DNA of 64,000 nucleotides from JANJTB01 sp032027125 (GCA_032027125.1 JAVSMQ010000001.1:3920060-3984059); one strand, 5' to 3'. Shown: positions 20,301 to 29,606, counted from the first letter of the stretch. Notes: a model not told the origin generated them from the sequence alone. Program-made: numbers and translations.

Positions 20301-22265
20301 GTTGTAGTAAATTCAGACGGCCAATTAGGTACAGTATCTGTATCAGGTAATGTCAGTGATACTACAGACTGGAAACTTCTCGGTAATGCCAATACTACTG
20401 AAGGTCAACATTTTCTAGGAACGAAAGATGCGAAATATTTAGATTTCAGAGTCAATAATATAATGTCAGGACATATTGATTGGGATAATAACAAGGCAAA
20501 TACTTTTTTCGGTTTTAGTGCAGGTCTGTCAAATACCGGTATAAATAATACTGCAACAGGATATTTATCTCTTACTTCAAACAGCACAGGTTATAACAAT
20601 ACAGCAATCGGAAATTCTGCACTGCAGTCAAATATAACCGGTTATAATAATACTGCAACCGGCTATTTAGCTCTGAATAAAAATACCACTGGAGGCTGGA
20701 ATACAGCAAACGGAAATTTAGCGTTGAACAAAAATACCACTGGTGGAAACAATACTGCAACCGGTGTACATTCACTGCGTTCTACTACATCCGGAACAAA
20801 TAATACTGCATATGGAGTAGCCTCTCTCGAATTTAATATCACAGGTAACAATAACTCTGCCGTTGGACTTAACTCACTCATTAACAGTAAAGGAGATAAT
20901 AATATCGGTATCGGTTATCAAAGTGGTTCAGCAGTAACAACTGCCAATAACATGATTTGTATCGGCAGCAATATAGCAGGCGACAATATTGGCAATCATA
21001 CTTACATTTCCAATATTCATAGTACAACAGTAACTGGTACAGCAGCCGCTCCGGTCTTATCGGTTGTAGTAAATTCCGATGGTTTGTTAGGAACTATTCC
21101 AACACCTGGTACCGGTACTGATGCCAACTGGAAACTCCTCGGAAATGCAAATACTGTTGAAGGTCAGGATTTTCTGGGTACGACAGATGGAAAATATTTG
21201 GATTTCAGAGTAGCTAATCAAAGGTCGGGACATATTGACTGGGATTATAATAAGGCAAATACCTTTTTCGGTTATAGAGCAGGAATTGCAAATACCGGTG
21301 CTAACAATACTGTAACAGGATATTTAGCTCTTACTACAAACAGCACCGGTTATGGCATTACGGCAACCGGAACACAATCACTTTATTCTAACACAACCGG
21401 AAACGATAATACAGCCACAGGTTACGTTTCGTTGTATCACAATACAACCGGAACCGGTAATACAGCGGATGGAGGAGGTGCTCTCTTTTCTAATACAGGT
21501 AACAAAAATACGGCAGTTGGATTTTACGCACTAGGTAGTAGTAAAGGAAATGATAATATCGGTATCGGTTATTTTAGCGGAACAGCAGTAACATCAGCAA
21601 GTAATATGATTTGTATCGGTAGTAATATTGCGGGTGACAATGTTGGTAATCATACTTACATAGCAAATATTCACGGAACAACAGTCGCAGGTACAACAGC
21701 CGGCGGACCGGCTTTATCAGTTGTTGTTAATTCCGATGGATTGTTAGGAACCAAAACAACGTCCTTTGTTTTTACTCACTATATTGGTGAAGAGTTTGAA
21801 TGTGGGGTCATATTTTATTTGTTCAGAGATGCTTCCGGTACCGAGCATGGTCTTATTGTAAGTCCTACTGATGTAAGTACAGGTTCAGTTTGGAGTGACC
21901 CTGTCAATACCACCGGTGCGACAAGTCCCTGGGATGGCTCAGGTACAAACCCGGGAAATTCATACAAAATTCAGCAAAATACAACAAGCAGTGCTGCGGA
22001 AGAATGTATGGGATACAGCACGAGTAGTTGCAGCAGTGACTGGTATTTACCTTCAATGGATGAACTAAGTCTGTTATTTGATGCAAGTTATATTGTAAAC
22101 AGAACCTTAGGTTCTTCAGGGCAGTTGGCAAATGCATACTATTGGAGTTCAACCGAGAAATCATCAACAGATGCTATTGTGCGTGGATTCGGGACTATGG
22201 GAGGTATTCCTGGAAGCGAGAAGAAAGACTTTACACATTATGTACGTGCAATAAGGGCTTTTTAA
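17400..22265 (+). CDS. Giant secreted NTATG-repeat protein with C-terminal DUF1566/Lcl-like domain
   Basis: Exported protein of about 1621 residues. The ATG at 17400 is preferred over the upstream TTG at 17319 because it follows AAAGGG and leads into a signal sequence ending at FSAFSQS. The body consists of repeats of about 14-16 residues of the type NTATG..AL..NT.G, similar in style to YadA/Hep_Hag head repeats. These are grouped into about five cassettes, each closed by a conserved block with NIGIGSNSG, NTTYMANIWGTSV, VVNSDGQLG, WKLLGNANT and YLDFRVNNLRSGHIDWD. Residues after about 1465 form a DUF1566-like fold (WYLPSMDEL, YWSSTE, VRAIRAF). It ends one base before the next ATG, so the two genes form an operon. 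Confidence 0.82.
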   Translation: MSTTFLKIKVWQISSIKMLALNFTMFFIAGFSAFSQSPEIIIDGSTFIGPNSSCSASLDLLSEEKGLLINRVNLTSTTDKSTVPLLCHTMLVYNLNTQSDITPGFYWWDALAAIPHWVSLSSGSGAGPEPWLLTGNSNSFTDYTDNLLGTLTGTTMPLNFIVNGQRAGRIELNPNTANTFFGYKSGNVNTGINNTATGYLALTTNSNGNFNTAIGNSALQSNVAGSWNTAVGNIALQMNRTGNDNTALGDETLSNNTTGSNNTATGGGSLLANTVGNQNTANGNLALRFNTTGSNNVASGYKSLFENTTGGANTAYGNFALMNNIGSQNTATGTNALNANTSGGNNTATGINAMKGNLTGSQNTATGEAALLANNANYNTATGAHSLYENTSGNNNTADGVASLQNNITGSRNSAVGSFALFNNKGDANIGIGSNSGTAVTTGNNIITIGSGLPGVNTSNTTYMANIWGTSVVAGINGGGQDVLQVVVNSDGQLGTVSTSGGGSDTTDWKLLGNANTTEGTNFLGTTDAKYLDFRVNNLRSGHIDWDGSKANTFFGFSAGISNTGEYNTATGYLALTTNTTGFQNTATGYLALTSNSTGSGNTATGIYTLNYNTTGNANTATGIFSLINNTTGSYNTATGYGSLGYNTTGSNNIGIGSNSGLNVLTASNVITIGSGLSGVNTSNTTYMANIWGTSVVAGINGGGQDVLQVVVNSDGQLGTIKTSGNVSDTTDWKLLGNANTTEGTNFLGTTDQKYLDFRVNNLRSGHIDWDNTKANTFFGYSAGLSNTGRYNTATGYLALLSNTTGSWNTAVGNSALQINTNGGANTALGHGALASNTSGGNNTATGSVSLITNTTGSHNTATGLSALYSNSEGDGNAATGSAALYNNTVGDGNTALGILSLYYNTIGSNNIGIGSNSGQNISTASNVITIGSGLSGVNTSNTTFMANIWGTSVVAGINGGGPAVLQVVVNSDGQLGTVSVSGNVSDTTDWKLLGNANTTEGQHFLGTKDAKYLDFRVNNIMSGHIDWDNNKANTFFGFSAGLSNTGINNTATGYLSLTSNSTGYNNTAIGNSALQSNITGYNNTATGYLALNKNTTGGWNTANGNLALNKNTTGGNNTATGVHSLRSTTSGTNNTAYGVASLEFNITGNNNSAVGLNSLINSKGDNNIGIGYQSGSAVTTANNMICIGSNIAGDNIGNHTYISNIHSTTVTGTAAAPVLSVVVNSDGLLGTIPTPGTGTDANWKLLGNANTVEGQDFLGTTDGKYLDFRVANQRSGHIDWDYNKANTFFGYRAGIANTGANNTVTGYLALTTNSTGYGITATGTQSLYSNTTGNDNTATGYVSLYHNTTGTGNTADGGGALFSNTGNKNTAVGFYALGSSKGNDNIGIGYFSGTAVTSASNMICIGSNIAGDNVGNHTYIANIHGTTVAGTTAGGPALSVVVNSDGLLGTKTTSFVFTHYIGEEFECGVIFYLFRDASGTEHGLIVSPTDVSTGSVWSDPVNTTGATSPWDGSGTNPGNSYKIQQNTTSSAAEECMGYSTSSCSSDWYLPSMDELSLLFDASYIVNRTLGSSGQLANAYYWSSTEKSSTDAIVRGFGTMGGIPGSEKKDFTHYVRAIRAF

Positions 22266-22266
22266 A

Positions 22267-24414
22267 ATGAAAAAAATAATTAAAACTCAACAGCCGTTCG
22301 GCTCAATATGCAGATGCTTCACCTGCCTGATTATGTTTTGTATCGTATCACCGGTATTCTCACAGCAGTTAACTGTTTCAAACAGAAAATTAACAGTTGC
22401 AGAAGGTACAATATTGAAAATATCTGGAGGATTAAAATTTGAAGAAAAGAGCGATTTGGGTAATATGGGGATTATCAAATTAAGCGGGAACTTAACAAAC
22501 AATATTGATGGAACCGATGACAGGGATGAATTTCCTGAAAGATATTTCGGAAATTTTTTCTTCAATGGTAATATGGAACAATTTATAATGGGTTCTATGA
22601 CTACTGTTTTAAGTAACCTTACAATTGATAATTCCGAAGGATTATTTCTCAAAAATAATTTGATTCTTGACGAAGGTTTAACTTTTATAAATGGCAAACT
22701 ATTTACAGATAGTACCGGCAAAATAATTGAAAGATTCTATACGGAACCGCTGACAATAACCGGTTTTGACAGTACCAAATATATCGTTACTAATAAATCA
22801 GCTCTAGTTATGCTGTCTTTTGAAAATTCGTTCAATAATATTACTGTTCCAATCGGTAGTCATAATTTTTCTTCAACAGGCAGTTATGCTCCAATTACGA
22901 TTACTGTCACCGCTGTTAATGATGCTCCGGTAAATATAGATTTATTTACGGATTTTGGTCCCAGTCCGAATGAAAATACCCCTGTTCAAAACGCACCCGG
23001 TATTGACGCAAACAAAAGATGTAATCATTATTGGGGTATAAATAAAAGCGGTACCGGTAATTTAACATCTTATAAATTTGAATTTGACCTTACATTTACC
23101 AAAAACACCGGGGATGTTTCAAAATATATAGTAAAGCGTTTTGATTCAAGAAATGGCTGGATTTCACAGAATAGTGAGGTAATAGGCAATACACTGGTAG
23201 TTTACGGTACTGGTGAATTAGGTGAATGTGACTTCGTCATCGGTGAACCGGTTTTACAAAAGATATTTCTTAAATCAGGATGGAATCTGTCATCTTCTTT
23301 TATCATTCCTCAACAGCCTGACTTAATGCAGAATGTATGCAATGATGTTAAAAATAATATGGTGCTTGCAAAGAATGGAGTGGGTAAAACTTATATTCCG
23401 CAGTTTAATATCAATCAGATTGGCAAGTGGGATTATAAACAGGCATATCAGGTTTATATGACAAATCCGGATACTTTGATTGTAATAGGAATGCTGTCCG
23501 ACCCGATAAATGACCCTATAGATTTGGCTCAGGGTTGGAGTATGGCTGCTTATCTGCGAAGTACACCAATGGATGCACCTTTGGCACTTGCATCTATTAT
23601 CGGTGAAAATAAACTGCTTTTGGCAAAGAATAATAAAGGTCAAACTTTTATTCCGCAATTCGGAATTAATAAAATCGGCAATCTTATGCCCGGCGAAGGC
23701 TATCAGCTTTACAATAAATCAGCAGTACAATTGACTTATCCGGCAAATGAATTTGGCAAAGGTTCATCAGGGTTCCGAACTCCAAATCCAAAATATCTTA
23801 TTCCGAAATATGAGGTGACAGGTAATTCGGCAGTTGTTTTAATTAGCGTAACAGCACCGGACGGCAACGAAATCGGAATTTATAACCAAAATGATGAGCT
23901 TATCGGTTCGGGAGTTGTTCAGAATAATATTGCTTCTGTAACTATATGGGGTGATGATGAGCAGACTGAAATGATAGATGGAGCGGAAGTCAATGCTGAA
24001 TTAAGAATGATGAATTATGAATTGAAGTCAGGCTGGTTGAGTGATGTTGATATTTTGGAATTAGAAGATTTTATAACCGGTGAAAAGGTAAGCGGATTGA
24101 CTTATTCCAAAGATGCTGTTTACTTTGCAAAGGCAGGCGTAATTCAAAATTCAACTAATATCTCTCTGAATGTGAGACCAAATCCGGCATCTGATATAAT
24201 CGAAATTGAATTTACAACACATGACTGTCAGGCAACAGAACTTTCAATTTATACAATTGACGGCAAATTGATTTCTAACTTATCTGATAAATTACAGAAT
24301 ATGAAGAGCAATATAATCACTCACAATATCAGCAATTTCACATCAGGCGAATATACAATTATCCTCACCTGCGAAAATGAAAGAGCTATGAGAAAAGTTG
24401 TTGTGGTGAGATAA
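22267..24414 (+). CDS. Secreted protein with paired KTYIPQF modules and T9SS type A sorting domain
   Basis: Exported protein of 715 residues, function unknown. A signal peptide (ending near residue 33, FSQQ) is followed by a region of about 300 residues of beta-rich sequence with no family I recognise. Residues about 335-495 carry two copies of the GW..., K(T/Q)(T/F).IPQF.IN.IG, YQ(V/L)Y module ending in YPANE. Residues about 520-575 carry the EIGIY...TIWGDD module. The C-terminus (from VRPNPASD, about residue 636) is a standard type A sorting domain ending MRKVVVVR, directing export through the type IX system. It starts one base after the giant repeat gene, and a strong terminator follows. 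Confidence 0.85.
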   Translation: MKKIIKTQQPFGSICRCFTCLIMFCIVSPVFSQQLTVSNRKLTVAEGTILKISGGLKFEEKSDLGNMGIIKLSGNLTNNIDGTDDRDEFPERYFGNFFFNGNMEQFIMGSMTTVLSNLTIDNSEGLFLKNNLILDEGLTFINGKLFTDSTGKIIERFYTEPLTITGFDSTKYIVTNKSALVMLSFENSFNNITVPIGSHNFSSTGSYAPITITVTAVNDAPVNIDLFTDFGPSPNENTPVQNAPGIDANKRCNHYWGINKSGTGNLTSYKFEFDLTFTKNTGDVSKYIVKRFDSRNGWISQNSEVIGNTLVVYGTGELGECDFVIGEPVLQKIFLKSGWNLSSSFIIPQQPDLMQNVCNDVKNNMVLAKNGVGKTYIPQFNINQIGKWDYKQAYQVYMTNPDTLIVIGMLSDPINDPIDLAQGWSMAAYLRSTPMDAPLALASIIGENKLLLAKNNKGQTFIPQFGINKIGNLMPGEGYQLYNKSAVQLTYPANEFGKGSSGFRTPNPKYLIPKYEVTGNSAVVLISVTAPDGNEIGIYNQNDELIGSGVVQNNIASVTIWGDDEQTEMIDGAEVNAELRMMNYELKSGWLSDVDILELEDFITGEKVSGLTYSKDAVYFAKAGVIQNSTNISLNVRPNPASDIIEIEFTTHDCQATELSIYTIDGKLISNLSDKLQNMKSNIITHNISNFTSGEYTIILTCENERAMRKVVVVR

Positions 24415-24424
24415 GATGATATTT

Positions 24425-24457
24425 AGAAGTGCCTCACTTTGAAAGTGTGGCACTTCT
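24425..24457 (+). terminator. Rho-independent-type hairpin after the T9SS protein gene
   Basis: AGAAGTGCC (24425-24433) pairs with GGCACTTCT (24449-24457), and the inner CACTTT pairs with AAAGTG, giving a nearly perfect 16-bp stem with a one-base loop. A T-rich tract follows at about 24458-24490. It lies 11 bases after the stop codon of the gene at 22267. Confidence 0.8.
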
Positions 24458-24581
24458 GTTGATATGATTTTATTTATTTTCCCTTTTTACCAAAAAAAAT
24501 TAAGAACTTAGCTGTATATAAATAAAATTTATTTATATTGCATAATAAATTGAATCAATGATTTTACAACTTATTTAAGGT

Positions 24582-27500
24582 ATGATTATGTCTCGTATTC
24601 AACATTTGTTATTGGTTTGTCTGCTATTATTAGCAGCATCCGGTTTATCAGTCATCGCTGCGACTGTTCACTTTACCGGTTTTACTGAAAATACCGGCAG
24701 TAATTTAACGCTTGTTGTACCAACTGAAGCAAATCCTTCAATTGGTCTTGATGCACTTGCAGCAGGTGATGAAATTGGTGTTTATACACCGGGAGGATTA
24801 TTAATTGGTGCAGAAGTATGGGATGGTGTTAATGCCATTGCCATCACAGTCTGGGGTGATAATGACCAGACAGTACCTGTTGACGGCGCCCAAAACGGAG
24901 AAACTTTGAATTACAGGGTTTGGGATGCATCTGCAAATATCGAATTTACCAGTGTAACGGTATCTTATTCTTCCGGAAACGGACAGTATTCCAAAGATGC
25001 CTTTTTTATTTTAGGTTCACTTGTTGCTGCAGCAAAACCCGGTAAGCCGAGTTTTACAAATCCTACTAATAATGCTGTTGGTGTAGCATTAAGCGGAAAC
25101 CTTACATGGAATGCTGCTGCCGGAGCTACTACGCATACGATTCAACTTTCGACAGTCAATACTTTTGCCACAACAATTATTAATACAAGCGGCAATATAA
25201 CAAGTGTTGCATACTCGGGTCTCAGTTTCAATACTACATACTTTGCCCGTGCAAGAGGTACTAATGCTGAAGGTGACGGAGACTTTGAAACAATCAGCTT
25301 CAAAACACTTCTTCCTACACCAACATTACTCAGCCCTGCCGATAATGCAAAAAATATCAGTGATGCAAGTGTTAATTTAAGTTGGAATTCTGCTGCCGGT
25401 GCTACTTCATATCTGGTTCAACTTTCAACAACCTCAGACTTTACTGCAGGCGTGGTTGACCAGACTGTAGCCGGTACAACCGCGGCTTTTAACGGTTTGA
25501 ATAATTTCACAGATTATTTCTGGCGTGTACAGGCAAAAGACGGTGCTAATACAAGTGCTTTTTCCACATCACGTACTTTCAAAACAAGAGTAGGTTTGAC
25601 TACTATTACAAATCCTGCAAATAACGCTGTTGGTGTTGCTTTGTCAGGAAATCTGATGTGGTCGGCTGTAACCGGTGCAACAAGTTATGATGTATTATTG
25701 GTTAAATTGCCAAACATAACCATAATCAGCCAAAATACTGCCAATACACAGCTTGCTTATACAAATTTAGAGAATTTCACAAATTACGAAGTCCGCGTAA
25801 CAGCTAAAAACGCCGATGGTTCAGGTGGAATGGCTACCGGTACATTCCGTACAATTCTCGGCGTGCCGACATTACTGACACCTGCAAACAACTCGTTTAA
25901 CAATGCTCTTGATGGCAATGTAACATGGTCTGCCGTAACCGGAGCAGCAACTTATGATGTCAGAATTGCAACCGATGCAGGATTTAATAATATCGTAGCA
26001 TTTCAAAATGACTTAGCTGTAACAACTTTTGGATTTGCAGGACTTGTCACAAATCAGAAATACTTCTGGCAGGTTAGAGCAAAAAATGCTGAAGGAACAA
26101 GTGATTTCTCATCTGCATTCGGATTTACCACAGTACTGGCTCAGGCAACATTGATAGCTCCTGCTAATAATGCTACTCAAGTCCCCCTGAATACAACTTT
26201 ATCATGGAACGCTGTGCCCGGTGCTACTCTTTATCATGTTCAGGTTGCTACAAATGCGAATTTTACAACCCTGATTTTTGAAAATGAATCTGTAGCCGGG
26301 CTGTCAGTAGCTCTTAATAACCTGAACGGTAAGACAAATTATTTCTTCCGCGTTCACGGATATAATGCAAATAATGAAGGTCCTTTCTCAAATGCCAATA
26401 TGTTCACAACAGTTCTCAGTAAAGTAATTCTTCTGACTCCGGCAGACTTAACTCAGGGAATGATTGCTGCAAACGGTAATCTTACATGGCAGGCTCAGGG
26501 CGGCGTAACAGGTTATGATTTGCTTGTTTCGACAAATGCTGATCTTTCAAATCCGGTTATTTCGGTTTCGACTGTTAATGCAGCTTATGCTTATGCAGGA
26601 CTGAATAATAATACTACTTATTTTTGGGCTGTAAGGTCAACAGATAATGAAGGAGTAGGACCCTATTCAGATACTTGGTCATTTGGTACACAGATTCCTG
26701 CCCCGACTTTACTGACTCCTGCAAACAATGCAATTAATGTTGTTCTACAGGGTGCATGTACATGGACATCAGTTGCAGAAGCGACTACATATCAATTACA
26801 GATTGCTACCGATGCCGGGTTTAATACTGTAGTATTTAATCAGACAGGTATTGTAGGCACTACAGGTAATTATTCAGCATTAGAGAATGATAAAGTACAT
26901 TTCTGGAGAGTTCGCGGTTTTAAAGCTGCAGGTGCCGGTATCTGGTCAAATGCATTTACATTTACTACAATGTCAATTGCACCACCTGTTTTGGTATTTC
27001 CTCCGAACAATTCAATAGATTTATTCACAAGTGTAAACCTTGTCTGGAATCCTGCAAATCTTGCAATTGCATATAATGTGAGAGTTGCTACCGACGCGGG
27101 ATTTATAAATATTGTGGCAATGGCTAATAATTTAAATCAAACTCAGTTTACTGCCTCCGGTTTATTCATCATTCGTGATTATTACTGGCAGGTACAGACA
27201 GTTGGTGCTCAGGGCGTCAGCAACTGGTCAAATGCTTTCAAATTTACAACATTAGGCAGTCCGGTTATCAATGGTTTACAAACAGTTTGTGAGAACAAAA
27301 GTGCAACATACAGTACAAATGTTTCTCCTTTGATTGATTATCATTGGAGTGTAACTGGCGGAACAATTGTCGGTTCATCAACCGGTAATACAGTAAACGT
27401 AAACTGGGGTGCTGCAGGTCAGGGTACTGTTAATTTATCCCGTACATCGGCTGCATGGGGTAACTACACAGACGGAACATCAATGAATGTTACCAAAACA

Positions 27501-28574
27501 TCCGTTGCATCCGTTGTCGTTACTTTGAATGCAAATACTTATTATCCTAACAAAGCCTGTCTGAATGAATGGGTTAATCTTTCATCAGCGGTTAACAGCA
27601 ATGGTATTTTTACATACTCATGGAAGCTGAATAACGTTGTAATAAGTACATCACCAAGCTTTATGTACCACTTCACAACCGTCGGAACTTTTGTATTTAC
27701 TCTAACTGCAACCGGTTTGGATTGTGAAGCCGGTCAGGAAGTAATAAGCGTTGTTGTTGATGGCAATTGTCCTGTTACAATTATTAATGAAGATGATATT
27801 TATACTTGTCAATATGCTTCACCTGTACTTACAACTGCTGTTATTGGCGGAAGCGGTCAGTTTACTTATGCATGGACACCTGCTGCCGATTTGGTTAACG
27901 CTTCGGTTGTCAGCCCGATTGTTATAAGTTCAGTTATTTCCAAGACATATAAACTTACACTTCTGGATATAGTTTCAGGTCTGTATTATTATGACCTTGT
28001 GGATTTAATTGTTCGTAATTCACCGTCAGCATCATTCAGCCCTTCTTCTATAGTTGTTCACAACAGCAGCCCTGTTGATTTGACTGACCCGGGTACATTA
28101 TCTATCACCGTAACAGGCGGAACCGCTCCATACTCCTACAGTTGGAGAGATAATAACGGTAATCCGATAGACCCGTCAAGTGTGCAGCCTGCACTCGGTT
28201 CAAACAGGTATTACCTGACTGTTACAGATGCTAACGGTTGTTCTTCAGTTGAAAAACGTCTGGTAGTTATCAGATTCAGCTCGAAAGAAGTTGGAGACGA
28301 TGACATTGTTGCCGGTTTGAGCGGAGACGGGTATATGCTTTCATATCCAAATCCTGTAACCGATGATTTGAACATCGTTGCTGAATTCGGTGAGTCTCAA
28401 AATGTGAGAGTTAGAGTTCTGAACTTATTAGGTCAGGAAGTCTTCTCGCTTAATCTCGGCAGTTTGGAGATTTATGAAGGTTCGCTGAATCTATCACAAT
28501 TGACATCAGGCTCATACACATTGATTCTCGAATCTGATACTAACATATTTGTTAAGAGTTTTATTAAACAATAA
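24582..28574 (+). CDS. Secreted fibronectin-III/PKD multidomain protein with T9SS sorting domain
   Basis: Exported protein of 1330 residues. Signal peptide 1-26, then the GDEIGVY...ITVWGDN module (about 60-150) shared with the two proteins upstream. Eight fibronectin-III-like repeats of about 90 residues follow (about 155-893), each opening with P.LL.PANNA and containing LTW....GAT.Y.V and YFWRV.A. Then comes a PKD/Ig-like region (about 895-1240) and a type A sorting domain starting at SYPNPVTDD (about 1250) and ending VKSFIKQ. The Fn3 repeats suggest an adhesin or polymer-binding surface protein; no catalytic motif is seen. It is transcribed alone, between two hairpins. Confidence 0.87.
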   Translation: MIMSRIQHLLLVCLLLLAASGLSVIAATVHFTGFTENTGSNLTLVVPTEANPSIGLDALAAGDEIGVYTPGGLLIGAEVWDGVNAIAITVWGDNDQTVPVDGAQNGETLNYRVWDASANIEFTSVTVSYSSGNGQYSKDAFFILGSLVAAAKPGKPSFTNPTNNAVGVALSGNLTWNAAAGATTHTIQLSTVNTFATTIINTSGNITSVAYSGLSFNTTYFARARGTNAEGDGDFETISFKTLLPTPTLLSPADNAKNISDASVNLSWNSAAGATSYLVQLSTTSDFTAGVVDQTVAGTTAAFNGLNNFTDYFWRVQAKDGANTSAFSTSRTFKTRVGLTTITNPANNAVGVALSGNLMWSAVTGATSYDVLLVKLPNITIISQNTANTQLAYTNLENFTNYEVRVTAKNADGSGGMATGTFRTILGVPTLLTPANNSFNNALDGNVTWSAVTGAATYDVRIATDAGFNNIVAFQNDLAVTTFGFAGLVTNQKYFWQVRAKNAEGTSDFSSAFGFTTVLAQATLIAPANNATQVPLNTTLSWNAVPGATLYHVQVATNANFTTLIFENESVAGLSVALNNLNGKTNYFFRVHGYNANNEGPFSNANMFTTVLSKVILLTPADLTQGMIAANGNLTWQAQGGVTGYDLLVSTNADLSNPVISVSTVNAAYAYAGLNNNTTYFWAVRSTDNEGVGPYSDTWSFGTQIPAPTLLTPANNAINVVLQGACTWTSVAEATTYQLQIATDAGFNTVVFNQTGIVGTTGNYSALENDKVHFWRVRGFKAAGAGIWSNAFTFTTMSIAPPVLVFPPNNSIDLFTSVNLVWNPANLAIAYNVRVATDAGFINIVAMANNLNQTQFTASGLFIIRDYYWQVQTVGAQGVSNWSNAFKFTTLGSPVINGLQTVCENKSATYSTNVSPLIDYHWSVTGGTIVGSSTGNTVNVNWGAAGQGTVNLSRTSAAWGNYTDGTSMNVTKTSVASVVVTLNANTYYPNKACLNEWVNLSSAVNSNGIFTYSWKLNNVVISTSPSFMYHFTTVGTFVFTLTATGLDCEAGQEVISVVVDGNCPVTIINEDDIYTCQYASPVLTTAVIGGSGQFTYAWTPAADLVNASVVSPIVISSVISKTYKLTLLDIVSGLYYYDLVDLIVRNSPSASFSPSSIVVHNSSPVDLTDPGTLSITVTGGTAPYSYSWRDNNGNPIDPSSVQPALGSNRYYLTVTDANGCSSVEKRLVVIRFSSKEVGDDDIVAGLSGDGYMLSYPNPVTDDLNIVAEFGESQNVRVRVLNLLGQEVFSLNLGSLEIYEGSLNLSQLTSGSYTLILESDTNIFVKSFIKQ

Positions 28575-28599
28575 TTACCTCACCACTTGAGTTAATATA

Positions 28600-28635
28600 A
28601 ATGCACGGTTTTTCATTAAGCCGTGCATTTTTTTC
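28600..28635 (+). terminator. Intrinsic terminator
   Basis: AATGCACGG (28600-28608) pairs perfectly with CCGTGCATT (28621-28629) and is followed by a run of seven T. It ends the gene at 24582. The group IIC intron fragment begins immediately after the T run, which is the preferred insertion site of that intron class. Confidence 0.9.
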
Positions 28636-28779
28636 GTGTGGCCGGCATGGCAATAACGATCGGGTGCAAGTCCCTAACGAGCCTTGATAGTGGGAATCGT
28701 TAGCCTACGACAAGGTTGTCCATCGCGAGGTGGAATCTGAAAGAAGTTGGCGGCAAAATCTTGGTGCGACGAACAGGAA
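28636..28779 (+). mobile_element. 5' fragment of a group IIC intron
   Basis: The segment starts with GTGTGGCCGGCATGG, the 5' end of class C group II introns, and carries other domain I landmarks in order: GGGTGCAAGTCCC, GTTAGCCTACGACAAGG, GTCCATCG, GGTGGAATCTGAA, GGCGGCAAAATC and GACGAACAGGAA. Only about 144 bases remain. The rest of domain I, the reverse transcriptase and domains V and VI are missing. The 5' boundary follows directly on an intrinsic terminator, as known for IIC introns. The 3' side runs straight into the body of an OmpA-type gene, so a deletion or an assembly join has fused the two. The right boundary is approximate. Confidence 0.85.
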
Positions 28780-29565
28780 GCGGATACCGACGGTGATACT
28801 TTGTATGACGGTGACGAAATTAACAAGCATAAAACCGATGCTCTAAAACCCGACACAGATAATGACGGTCTGACTGACGGTGATGAGATAATGAAATATA
28901 AATCAGACCCTCTGAACCGTGATACTGACGGCGACGGATTAACCGACGGCGATGAAGTAAGGATTCATGATACTAATCCAACTAACCGTGATACTGATAA
29001 CGATAAACTGTCAGACGGTCAGGAAGTCAACCAAACAAGAACTGACCCGCGTAACCCCGATACTGACGGTGATAAAGTAATAGACGGTGAAGATGATTGT
29101 CCGCATACACCGGGTGTTAAAAGTACTACTAAAGGGCGTAACGGCTGTCCTCCTCCTCCGAAAGTAGGTACAAAGACAGACTTCCCTGAAATTCTGTTCA
29201 TTGTAAATACTGATGAATTTAATTATGAATTTCCAGGTACAAACTCCAGTCTTATTAAAATGCTTGATTATATTAAGCAATGCCCCGGACTTCAGGTAAT
29301 TATCGATGGACATGCTTCAAAAGAGGGTGACCCCAAGAGAAATCAGGAATTATCTGATATGAGAGCTAAGAAAGTGCAGAGATGGCTGATAGATAATGGT
29401 GCAAATCCTAATACAATCAGGTCAACCATCGGTTATGGTTCCAGAAAAGAGAAAATACCCGAACCTAAAGGCGCAGCTTTGAAGAAGATTTCGCCGACTG
29501 AATTGGAAGCTATTCGTAAGCAAAACCGTAGGATAACAGTTGAAGTTGTCCGTACCTGCGACTAA
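28747..29565 (+). pseudogene. 5'-truncated OmpA-family protein with TSP3-type repeats
   Basis: The frame opens at a TTG inside the intron fragment, and native sequence begins near residue 11 (ADTDGDTL). Five or so calcium-binding type 3 repeats of the form DTDGDGLTDGDE (to about residue 125) are followed by an OmpA-like peptidoglycan-binding domain with GHASKEGD, NQELSDMRAKKV and QNRRITVEV. The signal peptide and any N-terminal barrel or periplasmic domain are absent, so the product could not be exported as encoded. It is a remnant of an outer-membrane, cell-wall-linking protein unless the junction is an assembly error. A terminator follows at 29607. Confidence 0.8.
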
Positions 29566-29606
29566 AGCAAATAAGTCAGCATAATTTAAAACTTAAATGT
29601 TTATAT

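Noticed and set aside
28636..29565. Complete group II intron with encoded protein
   Set aside because: Only the first about 144 bases match; there is no reverse transcriptase frame and no domain V.
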